From: Desulfohalovibrio reitneri
GTDB taxonomy: Bacteria > Desulfobacterota > Desulfovibrionia > Desulfovibrionales > Desulfovibrionaceae
DNA: 64,000 bases
Assembly: GCF_000711295.1 (NCBI RefSeq)
Contig: NZ_JOMJ01000004.1
Coordinates: 248,001-312,000, forward strand
Direction of reading: 5' to 3'
Shown here: positions 31,181 through 39,572 of the stretch, piece after piece
Layout: each line of letters begins with the position of its first letter
Numbering within the stretch: the first letter of the stretch is position 1
Notes under the pieces: model-generated
What the model was told of the DNA's origin: nothing
Databases searched by the model: none
What the model saw: the letters and a program-made list of their open reading frames with translations, nothing else
Position numbers and translations under genes: made by a program

Positions 31181-32954
31181 GTTCTACCATCCGGCGGCGG
31201 GTTTCATCGCCCTGGCCGCGGCCCTGCCGTTCTTCTGCGGCAGATGGTGGCGCTGGCTGTTGCCCGTGCCCGCGATTCTGGCCATCATCTCAGTGTTCAC
31301 CATGTCTCCGGGCAACTACGGCGGGCTGGAGTGGATGGGCTTCGATCTCAGCCTGGGGCGGGTTGACGCCCTTTCCCTGGTCTTTGCCAACGTATTCGCC
31401 ATCCAGGCGTTCATCGGCTTCATCTACTCCTTCCATCTCAAGCAGAAGCGCCAGCACGTATTCTCTTCGCTCTACGTGGCGGGCGGCTTCGGCTGCGTCT
31501 TTGCGGGCGACTACCTGACCCTGTTCGCCTTCTGGGAGCTGATGAGCGTCGCCTCCACCATGCTCATCTGGTACAACGCCCGCGAGAACAATCGGGCCGG
31601 GGGAGCCGGTTTCCGGTACTTCCTGATCCACTCCCTGGGCGGGCTGCTGCTTCTGGGCGGCATGCTGCTGCGCTACAAGGCGCTGGGCACCTTCGACTTC
31701 GTGCCCATCGATCCCTCCACCGCCCACTACTACGACTGGCTCATCCTGCTGGGCTTCGGCGTCAACGCGGCCTTCATCGGCCTGCACGCCTGGCTTCCGG
31801 ACGCCTACCCCGAGGCCACCATCACCGGCGCGGTCTTCATGTCCGCCTTCACCACCAAGACGGCCGTCTACACCCTGGCGCGCGGCTTCGCGGGCTGGGA
31901 CTTCCTGGCCTGGATGGGCGTGGGCATGGCTCTCTACGGCGTTTTCTACGCTACCATGGAGAACCAGGGACGGAGGATTCTCTCCTACCACATCATGTCC
32001 CAGGTGGGGTACATGGTGGCGGGCATCGGCATCGGCACGGCCATGGCGCTGAACGGCGCCACGGCCCACGCCTACGCGCACATCCTTTACAAAGGCCTGC
32101 TCTTCATGAGCGTGGGCGCGGTCATCTACGCCACCGGCACGGGGCGTCTGACCGACCTAGGCGGCATGGTGGGCAAGCTGCCCCTGGTCATGATCCTCTA
32201 TGTGGTGGCCGGGCTTTCCATCTCAGGCATGCCCATCTTCAACGGCTTCATCTCCAAGACCATGACCATCGCCGGGGCCTTCGAGGACCACCAGACCCTC
32301 ATCGGCATCGGGCTGGAGGTCGCGGCCGTGGGCACCTTCCTCTCGGTGGGCATCAAGCTGCCGTACTTCGCCTTCTGGGGCGGCAAACGGGACAACCCCA
32401 TCAAGCCCAGGCCAATCCCGGTGAACATGTACCTGGCCATGGGGATTGCCGCGCTGCTCTGCACGGCCCAGGGCCTGTACCCCCAGATGCTCTACGCCCT
32501 GCTTCCCTTCCAGGAAGCCGTGCACGAGTACCACCCCTGGACCGCCTGGCACGTGCTGCAGACCAGCCTGCTGCTTGGCTTCACCGGCCTTGTCTTCTAC
32601 CTCATGCGCAAGACCATGAAGCCGCACGTGCAGCGCAACGTGGACTTCGAACTGCTCTACATCCTGGCCGGCCGCGCCTTCCTCTTCCTGGTGTCGCGGC
32701 CCGTGGCCTGGGCGGATTCCATCTGGACCACGGTCTACCGCGTGGTGGGACTGCGGGTTCTGCTGTTCTTCGGCTGGCTGACCTCGGCCTTCGACTGGCG
32801 GGCCATCGATGGCGTCGTCGACGGGGTGGCCTACACCACGCGCAACGTTGGAGGCCGCACGGCCAAAACGCAAACCGGCAAGCTGGGCGACTATCTGGCC
32901 ATGGCCATCGCCTTCGCCCTGGTCGTCCTGGCCTTCATATGGGCCGTGAGCTAA
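31164..32954 (+). CDS. Antiporter-like complex I subunit, NuoL/MrpD family (second), Asn at the helix-7 Lys position
   Basis: A 596-residue membrane protein, NuoL-sized, with about 14 core helices. After a charged stretch (KTMKPHVQRNVDFE) it has a long C-terminal extension that could be the lateral helix, with a last helix at 575-594. Glu125 (FAFWELMSVA) and Lys232 (FTTKTAVY) are present, but the helix-7 Lys is replaced by Asn201 (GFGVNAAFIGLHAWLPDAY), in contrast to the three related proteins encoded here. The start overlaps the small membrane gene. It may serve as the distal NuoL; altered coupling is inferred from one residue only. Confidence 0.88.
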   Translation: MTQTLEFYHPAAGFIALAAALPFFCGRWWRWLLPVPAILAIISVFTMSPGNYGGLEWMGFDLSLGRVDALSLVFANVFAIQAFIGFIYSFHLKQKRQHVFSSLYVAGGFGCVFAGDYLTLFAFWELMSVASTMLIWYNARENNRAGGAGFRYFLIHSLGGLLLLGGMLLRYKALGTFDFVPIDPSTAHYYDWLILLGFGVNAAFIGLHAWLPDAYPEATITGAVFMSAFTTKTAVYTLARGFAGWDFLAWMGVGMALYGVFYATMENQGRRILSYHIMSQVGYMVAGIGIGTAMALNGATAHAYAHILYKGLLFMSVGAVIYATGTGRLTDLGGMVGKLPLVMILYVVAGLSISGMPIFNGFISKTMTIAGAFEDHQTLIGIGLEVAAVGTFLSVGIKLPYFAFWGGKRDNPIKPRPIPVNMYLAMGIAALLCTAQGLYPQMLYALLPFQEAVHEYHPWTAWHVLQTSLLLGFTGLVFYLMRKTMKPHVQRNVDFELLYILAGRAFLFLVSRPVAWADSIWTTVYRVVGLRVLLFFGWLTSAFDWRAIDGVVDGVAYTTRNVGGRTAKTQTGKLGDYLAMAIAFALVVLAFIWAVS

Positions 32955-32973
32955 CCAAAGGGAGCAGCCAAGC

Positions 32974-34542
32974 ATGACCGAAGTCGGCTACCCGGTCCTT
33001 TCCAGCATCATCTTCTTCCCCTTGCTGGCCGCCCTGGTGCTCTTGTTCGTGCGCCACGACGGGGCGGCGCGCTTCATCACCCTGTGCGCCTCGGTGGTGG
33101 AGATCATGCTGGCCATCCCCCTGCTGATGCACTTCGTGCCCTCGGACGTGGGCTTTCAGTTCGTGGAGCAGTACCAGTGGGTGCCCTCGCTGGGGCTTTC
33201 CTACTACCTTGGCGTGGACGGCATCTCCTATCTGATGGTGCTGTTGACCATCCTCATCCTGCCGCTCTGCGTCCTCTGCTCCTGGACCTACGTTAAACAG
33301 CGGGCCAAGGAATTCCACATCTGCCTGCTGCTCATGACCACGGCCTGCATCGGGGTCTTCCTGGCCCTGGACTTCGTGCTCTTCTACATCTTCTGGGAGG
33401 CCATGCTGGTCCCCATGTACCTCATGATCGCGGTCTGGGGCGGTCCCAGGCGGCGCTACGCCTCCATCAAGTTCTTCCTCTACACCCTGGCGGGCTCCAC
33501 CCTGCTGCTGGTGGCCATGGTGGCCTTCTTCCAGTCCCAGGGCACCTTCTCCATCCCGGAGTTGATGCAGGGCGAGTACTCCTTCCGCTTCCAGTTCTGG
33601 GCTTTCCTGGCCATGGCCCTGGCCTTCGCCATCAAGGTGCCCATGTTCCCCTTCCACACCTGGCTGCCCGCGGCCCACGTGGAGGCGCCCTCGGCCGGAT
33701 CGGTGGTGCTGGCCTCGGTGCTCATCAAAATGGGGGCCTACGGCTTCCTGCGCTTCTGCATGACCCTCACCCCCATGGGCATGGATTACTTCACGCCGCT
33801 ATTCATCGCCCTGTCCGTGGCGGGCATCCTCTACGGCGGGATTATCTGCCTGGGGCAGACCGACGTGAAGAAGCTCATCGCTTACTCCTCGGTGGCCCAC
33901 ATGGGCTTCTGCACCCTGGGCATCTTCATGTTCAACCTGCGCGGCATCGAGGGCGCGCTGATGATCATGCTCAACCACGGGCTGGTCACGGGCGCGCTCT
34001 TTATGATGATCGGAGCCATCTACGAGCGCTCCCATTCCCGGGAGATCGAGGACAACCAGGGCATGGGCAAGTTCCTGCCCGCCTTCATGGGCTTCTTCGG
34101 TCTCTTCGCCCTGTCCTCCCTGGGCTTCCCCGGACTGAACAGCTTCGTGGGCGAGGCGCTGGTGCTTATCGGGGCCTTCACCTCGGACTGGGTCATCGGC
34201 CTCATCGTCATTCCAGGCGCCATGCTGGGCGCGGCCTACATGCTGCGGCTCACCCAGCGCATGACCTACGCCCCCATCGGCCAGGAGCCGTCGCCCAAGG
34301 GCAAGGGCTGGCGGGACCTCTCCCCGCGCGAAGTGACCTACCTGCTGCCCCTGGCCGTGCTGACCATCTACATCGGCCTGGCCCCGGGGTTCGCCCTGCG
34401 CATCATCGACCCGGCCATCGAGAACCTGCTGGCCGGATACAAGCAGAAGAGCCAGCCCGCGGGATATTTGGCGGAGGAGGGGGAGCGCGAGGTTCCCACG
34501 GTTGTCGAGGCCGCCCTGAGCCGGGTCGAGAAGGTTTTCTAG
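32974..34542 (+). CDS. nuoM: Complex I subunit M
   Basis: A 522-residue antiporter-like subunit. Glu142 (FYIFWEAMLVPMYL), Lys221 (AFAIKVPMFPFHTWLPAAH) and Lys252 (SVLIKMGAYGFLR) are all present. The FWEAMLVPMY and HVEAPSAGSV motifs are specific for NuoM. AAAGGGAGC precedes the ATG. Confidence 0.95.
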   Translation: MTEVGYPVLSSIIFFPLLAALVLLFVRHDGAARFITLCASVVEIMLAIPLLMHFVPSDVGFQFVEQYQWVPSLGLSYYLGVDGISYLMVLLTILILPLCVLCSWTYVKQRAKEFHICLLLMTTACIGVFLALDFVLFYIFWEAMLVPMYLMIAVWGGPRRRYASIKFFLYTLAGSTLLLVAMVAFFQSQGTFSIPELMQGEYSFRFQFWAFLAMALAFAIKVPMFPFHTWLPAAHVEAPSAGSVVLASVLIKMGAYGFLRFCMTLTPMGMDYFTPLFIALSVAGILYGGIICLGQTDVKKLIAYSSVAHMGFCTLGIFMFNLRGIEGALMIMLNHGLVTGALFMMIGAIYERSHSREIEDNQGMGKFLPAFMGFFGLFALSSLGFPGLNSFVGEALVLIGAFTSDWVIGLIVIPGAMLGAAYMLRLTQRMTYAPIGQEPSPKGKGWRDLSPREVTYLLPLAVLTIYIGLAPGFALRIIDPAIENLLAGYKQKSQPAGYLAEEGEREVPTVVEAALSRVEKVF

Positions 34543-34558
34543 CCAAAGGAGACGCGAC

Positions 34559-35980
34559 GTGAATCTCGACGCAACGCTGATCGCCCCCGAACTCTACCAG
34601 CTCCTGGTGGTTCTGGGGCTGTTCGTGCAGACCCTGGCCCCAGCGCCCAAGGACCACAAGCCGGTGGCCTGGATAGGCGCGGCCGCTCTGGTCGGGGTGC
34701 TGGTCTCCCTGGTCTCCCTGGGGGGCGGCGCGACCATGTTCTATGGCTCCTACCGGGTGGACGGCATCTCCCAGTTCTTCAAGCTGGCCGTCTCCATCGG
34801 CTTCTTCATCGCCGCGGTCAACGCCGTGCGGCAGCCCACCCTGCGGCCCAGGCATGGCCCGGACTACTTCCTTTTCCTTGCCCTGTCCGCCTGGGGGCTC
34901 ATGCTGCTGGCCTCCTCGGTGGAGCTCATCACAGCCTTCATCGCCCTGGAGATTTCCTCCTACAGCCTCTTTGCCATTGTGCCCCTGCGTGCCCGCTCCA
35001 AGGGAGCGGCCGAGGCGGGCATCAAGTACATCCTGTTCGGCGCGGCGGCCACGGCCGTCTCCCTGTACGGATTCTCGTACATCCTGGCCTCCCAGCACAC
35101 GACCTACATCGCGGAACTGGCCACCAAGTCCTGGAGCTTCGCGGCCGAACCCCTGGCCGCCCTGGGGCTGGTCCTGTTCCTTGCGGGCTTCTTCTACAAG
35201 CTGGCCCTGTTCCCGTTTCACTTCTGGTGCCCGGACGTCTACGACGGCGCCTCCAACGAAACGGCCGCCTTCGTGGCTACGCTGCCCAAGCTGGGCGCGG
35301 TGGTCATCCTGGTGCGGCTGGCCGCGCTGCTGGAGCCCGGACTGGAGATCACCACGGCCCTGGCCGCCCTGGGCGCGCTGTCCATGACCTTCGGCAACCT
35401 CGCGGCCCTGGCCCAGCGCGACATCAAGCGAATTCTGGGCTACTCCTCGGTGGCCCACGCCGGGTACATCACCCTGGGCCTGGTCACGGGCACGGCCGAG
35501 GGCTTGGCCGCGGCCGCCTTTTACTCCCTGGCCTACATCCTCATGAACCTGACCTGCTTCTGGGTTGTGTGCCGGTTGGCCGATGACGGACGCAACCTGA
35601 GCCTGGACGATCTCAACGGCCTGTACAAACGGGCTCCGGGGTTGGCGCTCATCCTGCTGGTGGCCGCCTTCGCCCTGGTGGGCCTGCCGCCCACCGCCGG
35701 GTTCACTGGCAAGCTCTTCCTGCTGTCCGGGGCCTGGGCCCACGGCTACAACTGGCTGGTCATCGTGGCCGCGGTGAACACGGCCATATCCATCTACTAC
35801 TACCTGAACATGGTCCGCCACGCGTACACCTTCGAGGCGGAGGGACGGACCAGCCCGGCTGTGGGAGCGGGATCGGTTGCCTTCGGCGGCTTGCTGGCCG
35901 CGGCCGTGCTGCTGCTCGGCGCCATGCCGGCTCCGGTGTTCGACATGGCCCTGGAAGCCGGGCGATGGTTGCTACCCTGA
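34559..35980 (+). CDS. nuoN: Complex I subunit N
   Basis: A 473-residue antiporter-like subunit next to NuoK. Glu131 (FIALEISSYSLFA), Lys214 (FFYKLALFPFHFWCPDVYDG) and Lys244 (TLPKLGAVV) are present. The start codon is GTG after AAAGGAG. It is the last gene of the operon, followed by a clean terminator. nuoE, nuoF and nuoG are absent from the cluster, so no NADH-oxidising module is encoded here. Confidence 0.95.
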   Translation: MNLDATLIAPELYQLLVVLGLFVQTLAPAPKDHKPVAWIGAAALVGVLVSLVSLGGGATMFYGSYRVDGISQFFKLAVSIGFFIAAVNAVRQPTLRPRHGPDYFLFLALSAWGLMLLASSVELITAFIALEISSYSLFAIVPLRARSKGAAEAGIKYILFGAAATAVSLYGFSYILASQHTTYIAELATKSWSFAAEPLAALGLVLFLAGFFYKLALFPFHFWCPDVYDGASNETAAFVATLPKLGAVVILVRLAALLEPGLEITTALAALGALSMTFGNLAALAQRDIKRILGYSSVAHAGYITLGLVTGTAEGLAAAAFYSLAYILMNLTCFWVVCRLADDGRNLSLDDLNGLYKRAPGLALILLVAAFALVGLPPTAGFTGKLFLLSGAWAHGYNWLVIVAAVNTAISIYYYLNMVRHAYTFEAEGRTSPAVGAGSVAFGGLLAAAVLLLGAMPAPVFDMALEAGRWLLP

Positions 35981-36006
35981 GGAGGATGACAGGGTATGAG
36001 GAGAAT

Positions 36007-36043
36007 ACGCCCCTTCCGCAACGCCGGAAGGGGCGTTTTTTTT
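36007..36043 (+). terminator. Intrinsic terminator of the nuo operon
   Basis: Perfect 12-bp stem (ACGCCCCTTCCG and complement) with loop CAACGC and a run of eight T. Confidence 0.92.
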
Positions 36044-36382
36044 CACCGCGCTGATGGGAGAAAAACAATGCGCCAATGTGAACAATCAGCCTCGTCAGTT
36101 GTGTTGATGTGGGAATGATTTCACAAGAAAATCACGACTGGTGGAGGTTTTATTGAGAAGTTGAATGAATGTAGCACGATATCCATTCAGATTGCTGTAG
36201 TGTGAAAAAGACAGGGAGGTAATATTCCGTGAATATCGTCACAAGTGCAAAATTCTTCTCTTCCGCAATGTCTCCTTTTTCACTTTCCTCTCTTTTTGCT
36301 TCCCCGTACTTTCCCGTGTCTGTTACGAAAACGTGTCTCCAAAGGGAGATTTCGGAAGAGGACCGTTGAAAAGGAGTCCGTC
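36044..36382 (+). promoter_or_regulatory. AT-rich upstream region of the ferredoxin subunit gene, with a CRP/FNR-like palindrome
   Basis: This 339-bp gap has no convincing gene and is clearly more AT-rich than its surroundings. At 36228-36243 lies CGTGA-ATATCG-TCACA, a GTGA-N6-TCAC palindrome of the CRP/FNR superfamily type and close to the TTGTGA-N6-TCACAA pattern described for HcpR regulators of sulfate reducers. GATTTCACAAG near 36119 is a half-site. No clear -35/-10 pair was identified. Confidence 0.4.
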
Positions 36383-36883
36383 ATGAGCACGTACATGATC
36401 AAGACCAACAAGAAGCGCTGCATCAGCTGCAAGGCCTGCGAGGTCCACTGTAAGCTGAAGAACCGTGTGCCCGAAGGAGCCAAGTTGGGCCTGCTGGCCT
36501 CCAAGGGGCCGGTCAAGAAGGGCGGCAAGCCCACCTATCTCAACCAGTTCATGCCCTGTTTCCACTGCGAGAAGCCGTGGTGCGTCTCCGCCTGTCCCAC
36601 CGGGGCAATGATCCGGCGCGAGTCCGACGGCATCGTCTATGTAGACCAGGAACTGTGCGTGGGCTGTAAGGCCTGCATCATGGCCTGCCCTTGGGAAGTC
36701 CCCCAGTGGCAGGAATCCACCGGCACGGTCATCAAGTGCGACTACTGCATGGATCGGGTGGACGAGGGGCTCGACCCCGCCTGCGTAACAGCCTGCACCG
36801 CCCACGCGCTGGAGTTCCTACGCCCCAACCGCGACTCCGACCGGGTGCGGAAAAACTACGCCAGGGAAAAGTTTCTCACCTAA
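36383..36883 (+). CDS. 4Fe-4S dicluster protein, PsrB/DmsB-type electron-transfer subunit
   Basis: A 166-residue cytoplasmic iron-sulfur protein. Sixteen Cys fall in four motifs: CISCKACEVHC (residues 13-23), CFHCEKPWCVSACP, CVGCKACIMACP and CDYCMDRVDEGLDPACVTAC. This is the four-cluster arrangement of the beta subunits of DMSO reductase-family enzymes. AAGGAG precedes the ATG; the frame is open upstream but that part is a low-complexity non-coding leader. There is no signal peptide. No catalytic or membrane subunit adjoins it; the molybdoenzyme at 22-24 kb is the nearest candidate partner. Confidence 0.88.
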   Translation: MSTYMIKTNKKRCISCKACEVHCKLKNRVPEGAKLGLLASKGPVKKGGKPTYLNQFMPCFHCEKPWCVSACPTGAMIRRESDGIVYVDQELCVGCKACIMACPWEVPQWQESTGTVIKCDYCMDRVDEGLDPACVTACTAHALEFLRPNRDSDRVRKNYAREKFLT

Positions 36884-36922
36884 CGGTGGCGGCTTCCGGG
36901 GAGGGTCCCCTGGAGAGGAACC

Positions 36923-37021
36923 ATGTTTGGAGAAGGAGGGTATGCAATGGAGAGTGCAGGACGGAGACTTGCCGGCCGGGCATTTCCCCGGCGCGTGATA
37001 TCGCGCGCACCGGCCGGCTGA
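36923..37021 (+). CDS. Possible leader peptide (32 aa) upstream of the TSUP permease
   Basis: ATG behind GGAGAGGAACC, encoding a short basic peptide (MFGEGGYAMESAGRR and onward) that stops exactly at the right foot of a strong hairpin. A second in-frame ATG with its own GGAGGG lies 8 codons in. This is the layout of a translated leader controlling the downstream gene, but coding character cannot be proved at this length. It could equally be chance. Confidence 0.25.
   Translation: MFGEGGYAMESAGRRLAGRAFPRRVISRAPAG
36971..37018 (+). promoter_or_regulatory. Leader hairpin upstream of the TSUP permease
   Basis: Outer stem GCCGGCCGG/CCGGCCGGC (9 bp) enclosing GCGCG-TGATAT-CGCGC. Smaller inverted repeats follow (GGAC/GTCC near 37076, CCCCGGCGGAAAACCGGG near 37120). 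The 309-bp gap from 36884 to 37192 therefore holds several stable structures and no large gene. A riboswitch or attenuator is possible; it matches no riboswitch class I know. Confidence 0.4.
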
Positions 37022-37192
37022 CACGGGGAGAGCCTGACGACCTATTCGTGGGCGAGGGTACTGGAGCGCTCGGGACGGTGGTCCCGGGTGCATGCAGACA
37101 GGGCGGCGCGGCCCCCGGCGGAAAACCGGGCCGGACATTTCAGGAGAAAATCCCCGCCGTCCGCAACTTTTACTGATGACGGAGGAACCGCG

Positions 37193-38881
37193 ATGATGAA
37201 AAAGAAGATGTTGGCCTTCCTGGCGCTGGCCCTGAGCCTGTGCTTGGCCGCTCCCGCCATGGGCGCGGTGGAAGCCATGATCGGCGCCAATGACTACAAG
37301 GCCGGCGACGTTGTCACCGTATCCGGCCAGATCGACCCTGGTCAGGACCTCTACGTGGCCATCGCCACCAAGAACGAGTTCGCTCCACAGGACACCACGG
37401 GCGTCAACGAAAAGACTTCCTTCCAGAAGGACGCCCAGAAGTTCGGCTTCTCCATGTCCACGTCCGTGCCGCACCTTTACTACATGCTCACCACCAACCC
37501 CACCGCCTTCGGCTCCACCCAGCCCAAGAAGTACGGTGGCCCCTCCTTCATGACCGGCATCTACTCCACCACCATGTTCAACCTCAAGAAGTGGGGAGAA
37601 CTGCCGGCTGACGTGAAGCCCTACCTCGGTCCCATCGACTCCGAGGACGAGTGGAAGTTCTTCGTCTACAACCACGAGAACAGCTACGGCATCAACACGG
37701 TCACCAAGGAGCTCACCCGCGTGGGCAAGGTGACCATCTTCGCCCGCTCCGTCATCGCCGACCACGCCGAGTACCCCAACTACTGGAACGAGGGCACCAC
37801 CATCGAGTTGAACAAGGAGACCGGCGAGTTCACCGCCTCCTTCGACTCCTTCCGCCACACCCCGCCCGACACCGAGTTCGTGGTCTACGTCAACGGCCAG
37901 GAAGTCGGCGGCTACACCATCGAGGGCAACGGCTTCTGGCTCGACCTCGGCGGCCGTTACATGAACCCCATCTGGATCATCATCGGCGCCATCGCCGTGG
38001 GTGCCTTCTTCACCCTCATCGGCGCCGCCGGCGGCATGCTCATGGCCGCCTATCAGGTCATGGTGGTCAACACCATGGGCCCCGTGGGCATCAACGCGGC
38101 CAACGTGCTGCGCCCCTCCAACGTTGCCCTGACCCTGTTCTCGCCCCTGGGCGCCTTCTACCGCTTCGCCATCAAGGAGCGCCGCGTGGCCTGGCCCGTT
38201 GGCATCTCCTTCGGCGTGGGCATCCTCATCGGCTCCATCTGGCTGGGCAAGTACGCCACCGCCGTGCTGCCCCTGGCCTCCTACAAGGAATGGCTGGCCG
38301 TGCTGGTCGTCATCATGGGCATCCGCACCCTCTATGAGCTGACTCCGGCTGTCATGGAGAAGCGGCAGAACATCAAGGCCATGATGAAGAAGTTCAACGA
38401 AGAGGTGAAGAAGGCCAAGGCCGAGGGCCGCGCCGCCGAGATGGGCTCCATCGAGCCGGTCTCCAAGGGCCTCACCAAGTACACCTTCAAGTTCTGGGGC
38501 GAGGAATTCTCCATCAACCCGCTCCTGTTCGGCCTCATCGGCGTGGGCATCGGCATCATCGCCCGCTCCTTCGGCATCGGCGGCGGCTTCCTGCTGGTGC
38601 CCATCATGACCATGGTCGGCGCCCTGCCCATGTACGTGGCCGTGCCCGTTGGCCTGGTGGGAACCTGCTTCTCCTCCATCGGCGCCTTCATCGGCTACCT
38701 CATGAACGGCTATCTGCCCGACCTGTGGATCGCCATCGCCATCATCATCGGTGGTTTCGTGGGCGGCATGCTGGGCTCCAGGCTGCAGCGGCTCTTCTCC
38801 GAGAAGCAGCTCAAGTGGATCCTGGCCATCGTGCTGTTCTTCCTGTTCTTCCGCTTCTTCAAGATCGAGGTCTGGATCTAG
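37193..38881 (+). CDS. TSUP-family anion permease with periplasmic N-terminal domain (putative sulfate permease)
   Basis: A 562-residue protein. Residues 1-24 are a signal peptide or first helix (ends MGA), and about 25-255 form a periplasmic beta-rich domain (YKAGDVVTVSGQIDPGQDLYV at its start). About eight membrane helices follow from 258 on, with the TSUP repeats IGAAGGMLMAAYQVMV and RSFGIGGGFLLVPIMTMVGALP. A cytosolic Lys-rich loop (about 385-440) splits the halves. Proteins of this layout in Desulfovibrio are considered sulfate importers, fitting the organism. GGAGG precedes tandem ATG codons. A hairpin and two small membrane genes follow. Confidence 0.85.
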   Translation: MMKKKMLAFLALALSLCLAAPAMGAVEAMIGANDYKAGDVVTVSGQIDPGQDLYVAIATKNEFAPQDTTGVNEKTSFQKDAQKFGFSMSTSVPHLYYMLTTNPTAFGSTQPKKYGGPSFMTGIYSTTMFNLKKWGELPADVKPYLGPIDSEDEWKFFVYNHENSYGINTVTKELTRVGKVTIFARSVIADHAEYPNYWNEGTTIELNKETGEFTASFDSFRHTPPDTEFVVYVNGQEVGGYTIEGNGFWLDLGGRYMNPIWIIIGAIAVGAFFTLIGAAGGMLMAAYQVMVVNTMGPVGINAANVLRPSNVALTLFSPLGAFYRFAIKERRVAWPVGISFGVGILIGSIWLGKYATAVLPLASYKEWLAVLVVIMGIRTLYELTPAVMEKRQNIKAMMKKFNEEVKKAKAEGRAAEMGSIEPVSKGLTKYTFKFWGEEFSINPLLFGLIGVGIGIIARSFGIGGGFLLVPIMTMVGALPMYVAVPVGLVGTCFSSIGAFIGYLMNGYLPDLWIAIAIIIGGFVGGMLGSRLQRLFSEKQLKWILAIVLFFLFFRFFKIEVWI

Positions 38882-38914
38882 CGGCTTGATAGGCAACACC
38901 GTCTGAACAAACTG

Positions 38915-38938
38915 GGGGGAGGGGGTCGCCCCTCCCCC
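38915..38938 (+). terminator. Hairpin between the TSUP gene and its downstream partners
   Basis: GGGGGAGGGG/CCCCTCCCCC with tetraloop GTCG, followed by only TT. It has the shape of a weak terminator or a processing/stability hairpin, which would lower expression of the two following genes relative to the permease. Confidence 0.6.
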
Positions 38939-38960
38939 TTCATTCAAACCGGGAGATACG

Positions 38961-39572
38961 ATGGACTGGCTCTGGATGCGGATAGTGGCCCTGGTGGGCC
39001 TGGCGAAAGAGGGCCTGGACGCCCTCACCGCACCGCTGCTCTTCCTGGGACCGACCGCCACCGTGGCCCTCCTGGCCCTGGGCACCGTGCTCGCGGCCAA
39101 GCTCTTCTCCCGTTACCGCACCAGGCGGTACCACCGCCTCAAGGCCGAGTTCGAGTACTGGTTCGACGTCCGCCAGAAGGCTTTGGCCAGTTCCGAGGAC
39201 CGGGACAAGGCTGAAATGCTGGCCCGCGACATCGACAAGTCCAAGCTCAATCGGCTCTACTACGACTTTTTCCTTGAAGGGTTCCTGAACAACCTGCTGA
39301 CCAGCTATCTGCCCGTTCTGTGCATGGCCGCCTACGTCAACGAGGCCTTCCGGCCGCAGGTCATGGCCGCGCGCTTCGGACGGGAGGAACTCTTCATGTT
39401 GCCCTGGTTCGGGGGCGAGGTCCCCATGGCCGGGCTACCTTTCTTCGTCTTTACCGTCATCGGCTGGTACGTGGCCATTGCCGCCACGCCAGCCCTGTAC
39501 CGCCGCCTCCGCCGCGCTCGCACCGGCTCCGTGGCCGCGCCCTCCGCCGGTGGGCAGGGGAGCGAAGCGTGA
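38961..39572 (+). CDS. Membrane protein partner of the TSUP permease (203 aa)
   Basis: Three hydrophobic segments (about 27-47, 105-126 and 155-178) with a long charged helical stretch between the first two (about 50-100: RTRRYHRLKAEFEYWFDVRQKALASSEDRDKAE contains it). This one-helix, coiled-coil, two-helix plan resembles the Oxa1-superfamily DUF106/EMC3-like proteins, but I see no decisive motif. GGGAGATACG precedes the ATG. Its stop overlaps the next start (GTGA). Co-occurrence with a sulfate-type TSUP permease suggests a role in its assembly or activity (inference). Confidence 0.7.
   Translation: MDWLWMRIVALVGLAKEGLDALTAPLLFLGPTATVALLALGTVLAAKLFSRYRTRRYHRLKAEFEYWFDVRQKALASSEDRDKAEMLARDIDKSKLNRLYYDFFLEGFLNNLLTSYLPVLCMAAYVNEAFRPQVMAARFGREELFMLPWFGGEVPMAGLPFFVFTVIGWYVAIAATPALYRRLRRARTGSVAAPSAGGQGSEA

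Noticed and set aside
36691-37176. 161-codon frame overlapping the ferredoxin subunit gene and the leader
   Set aside because: It starts inside a well-supported gene in another frame and has no ribosome site or recognisable sequence.
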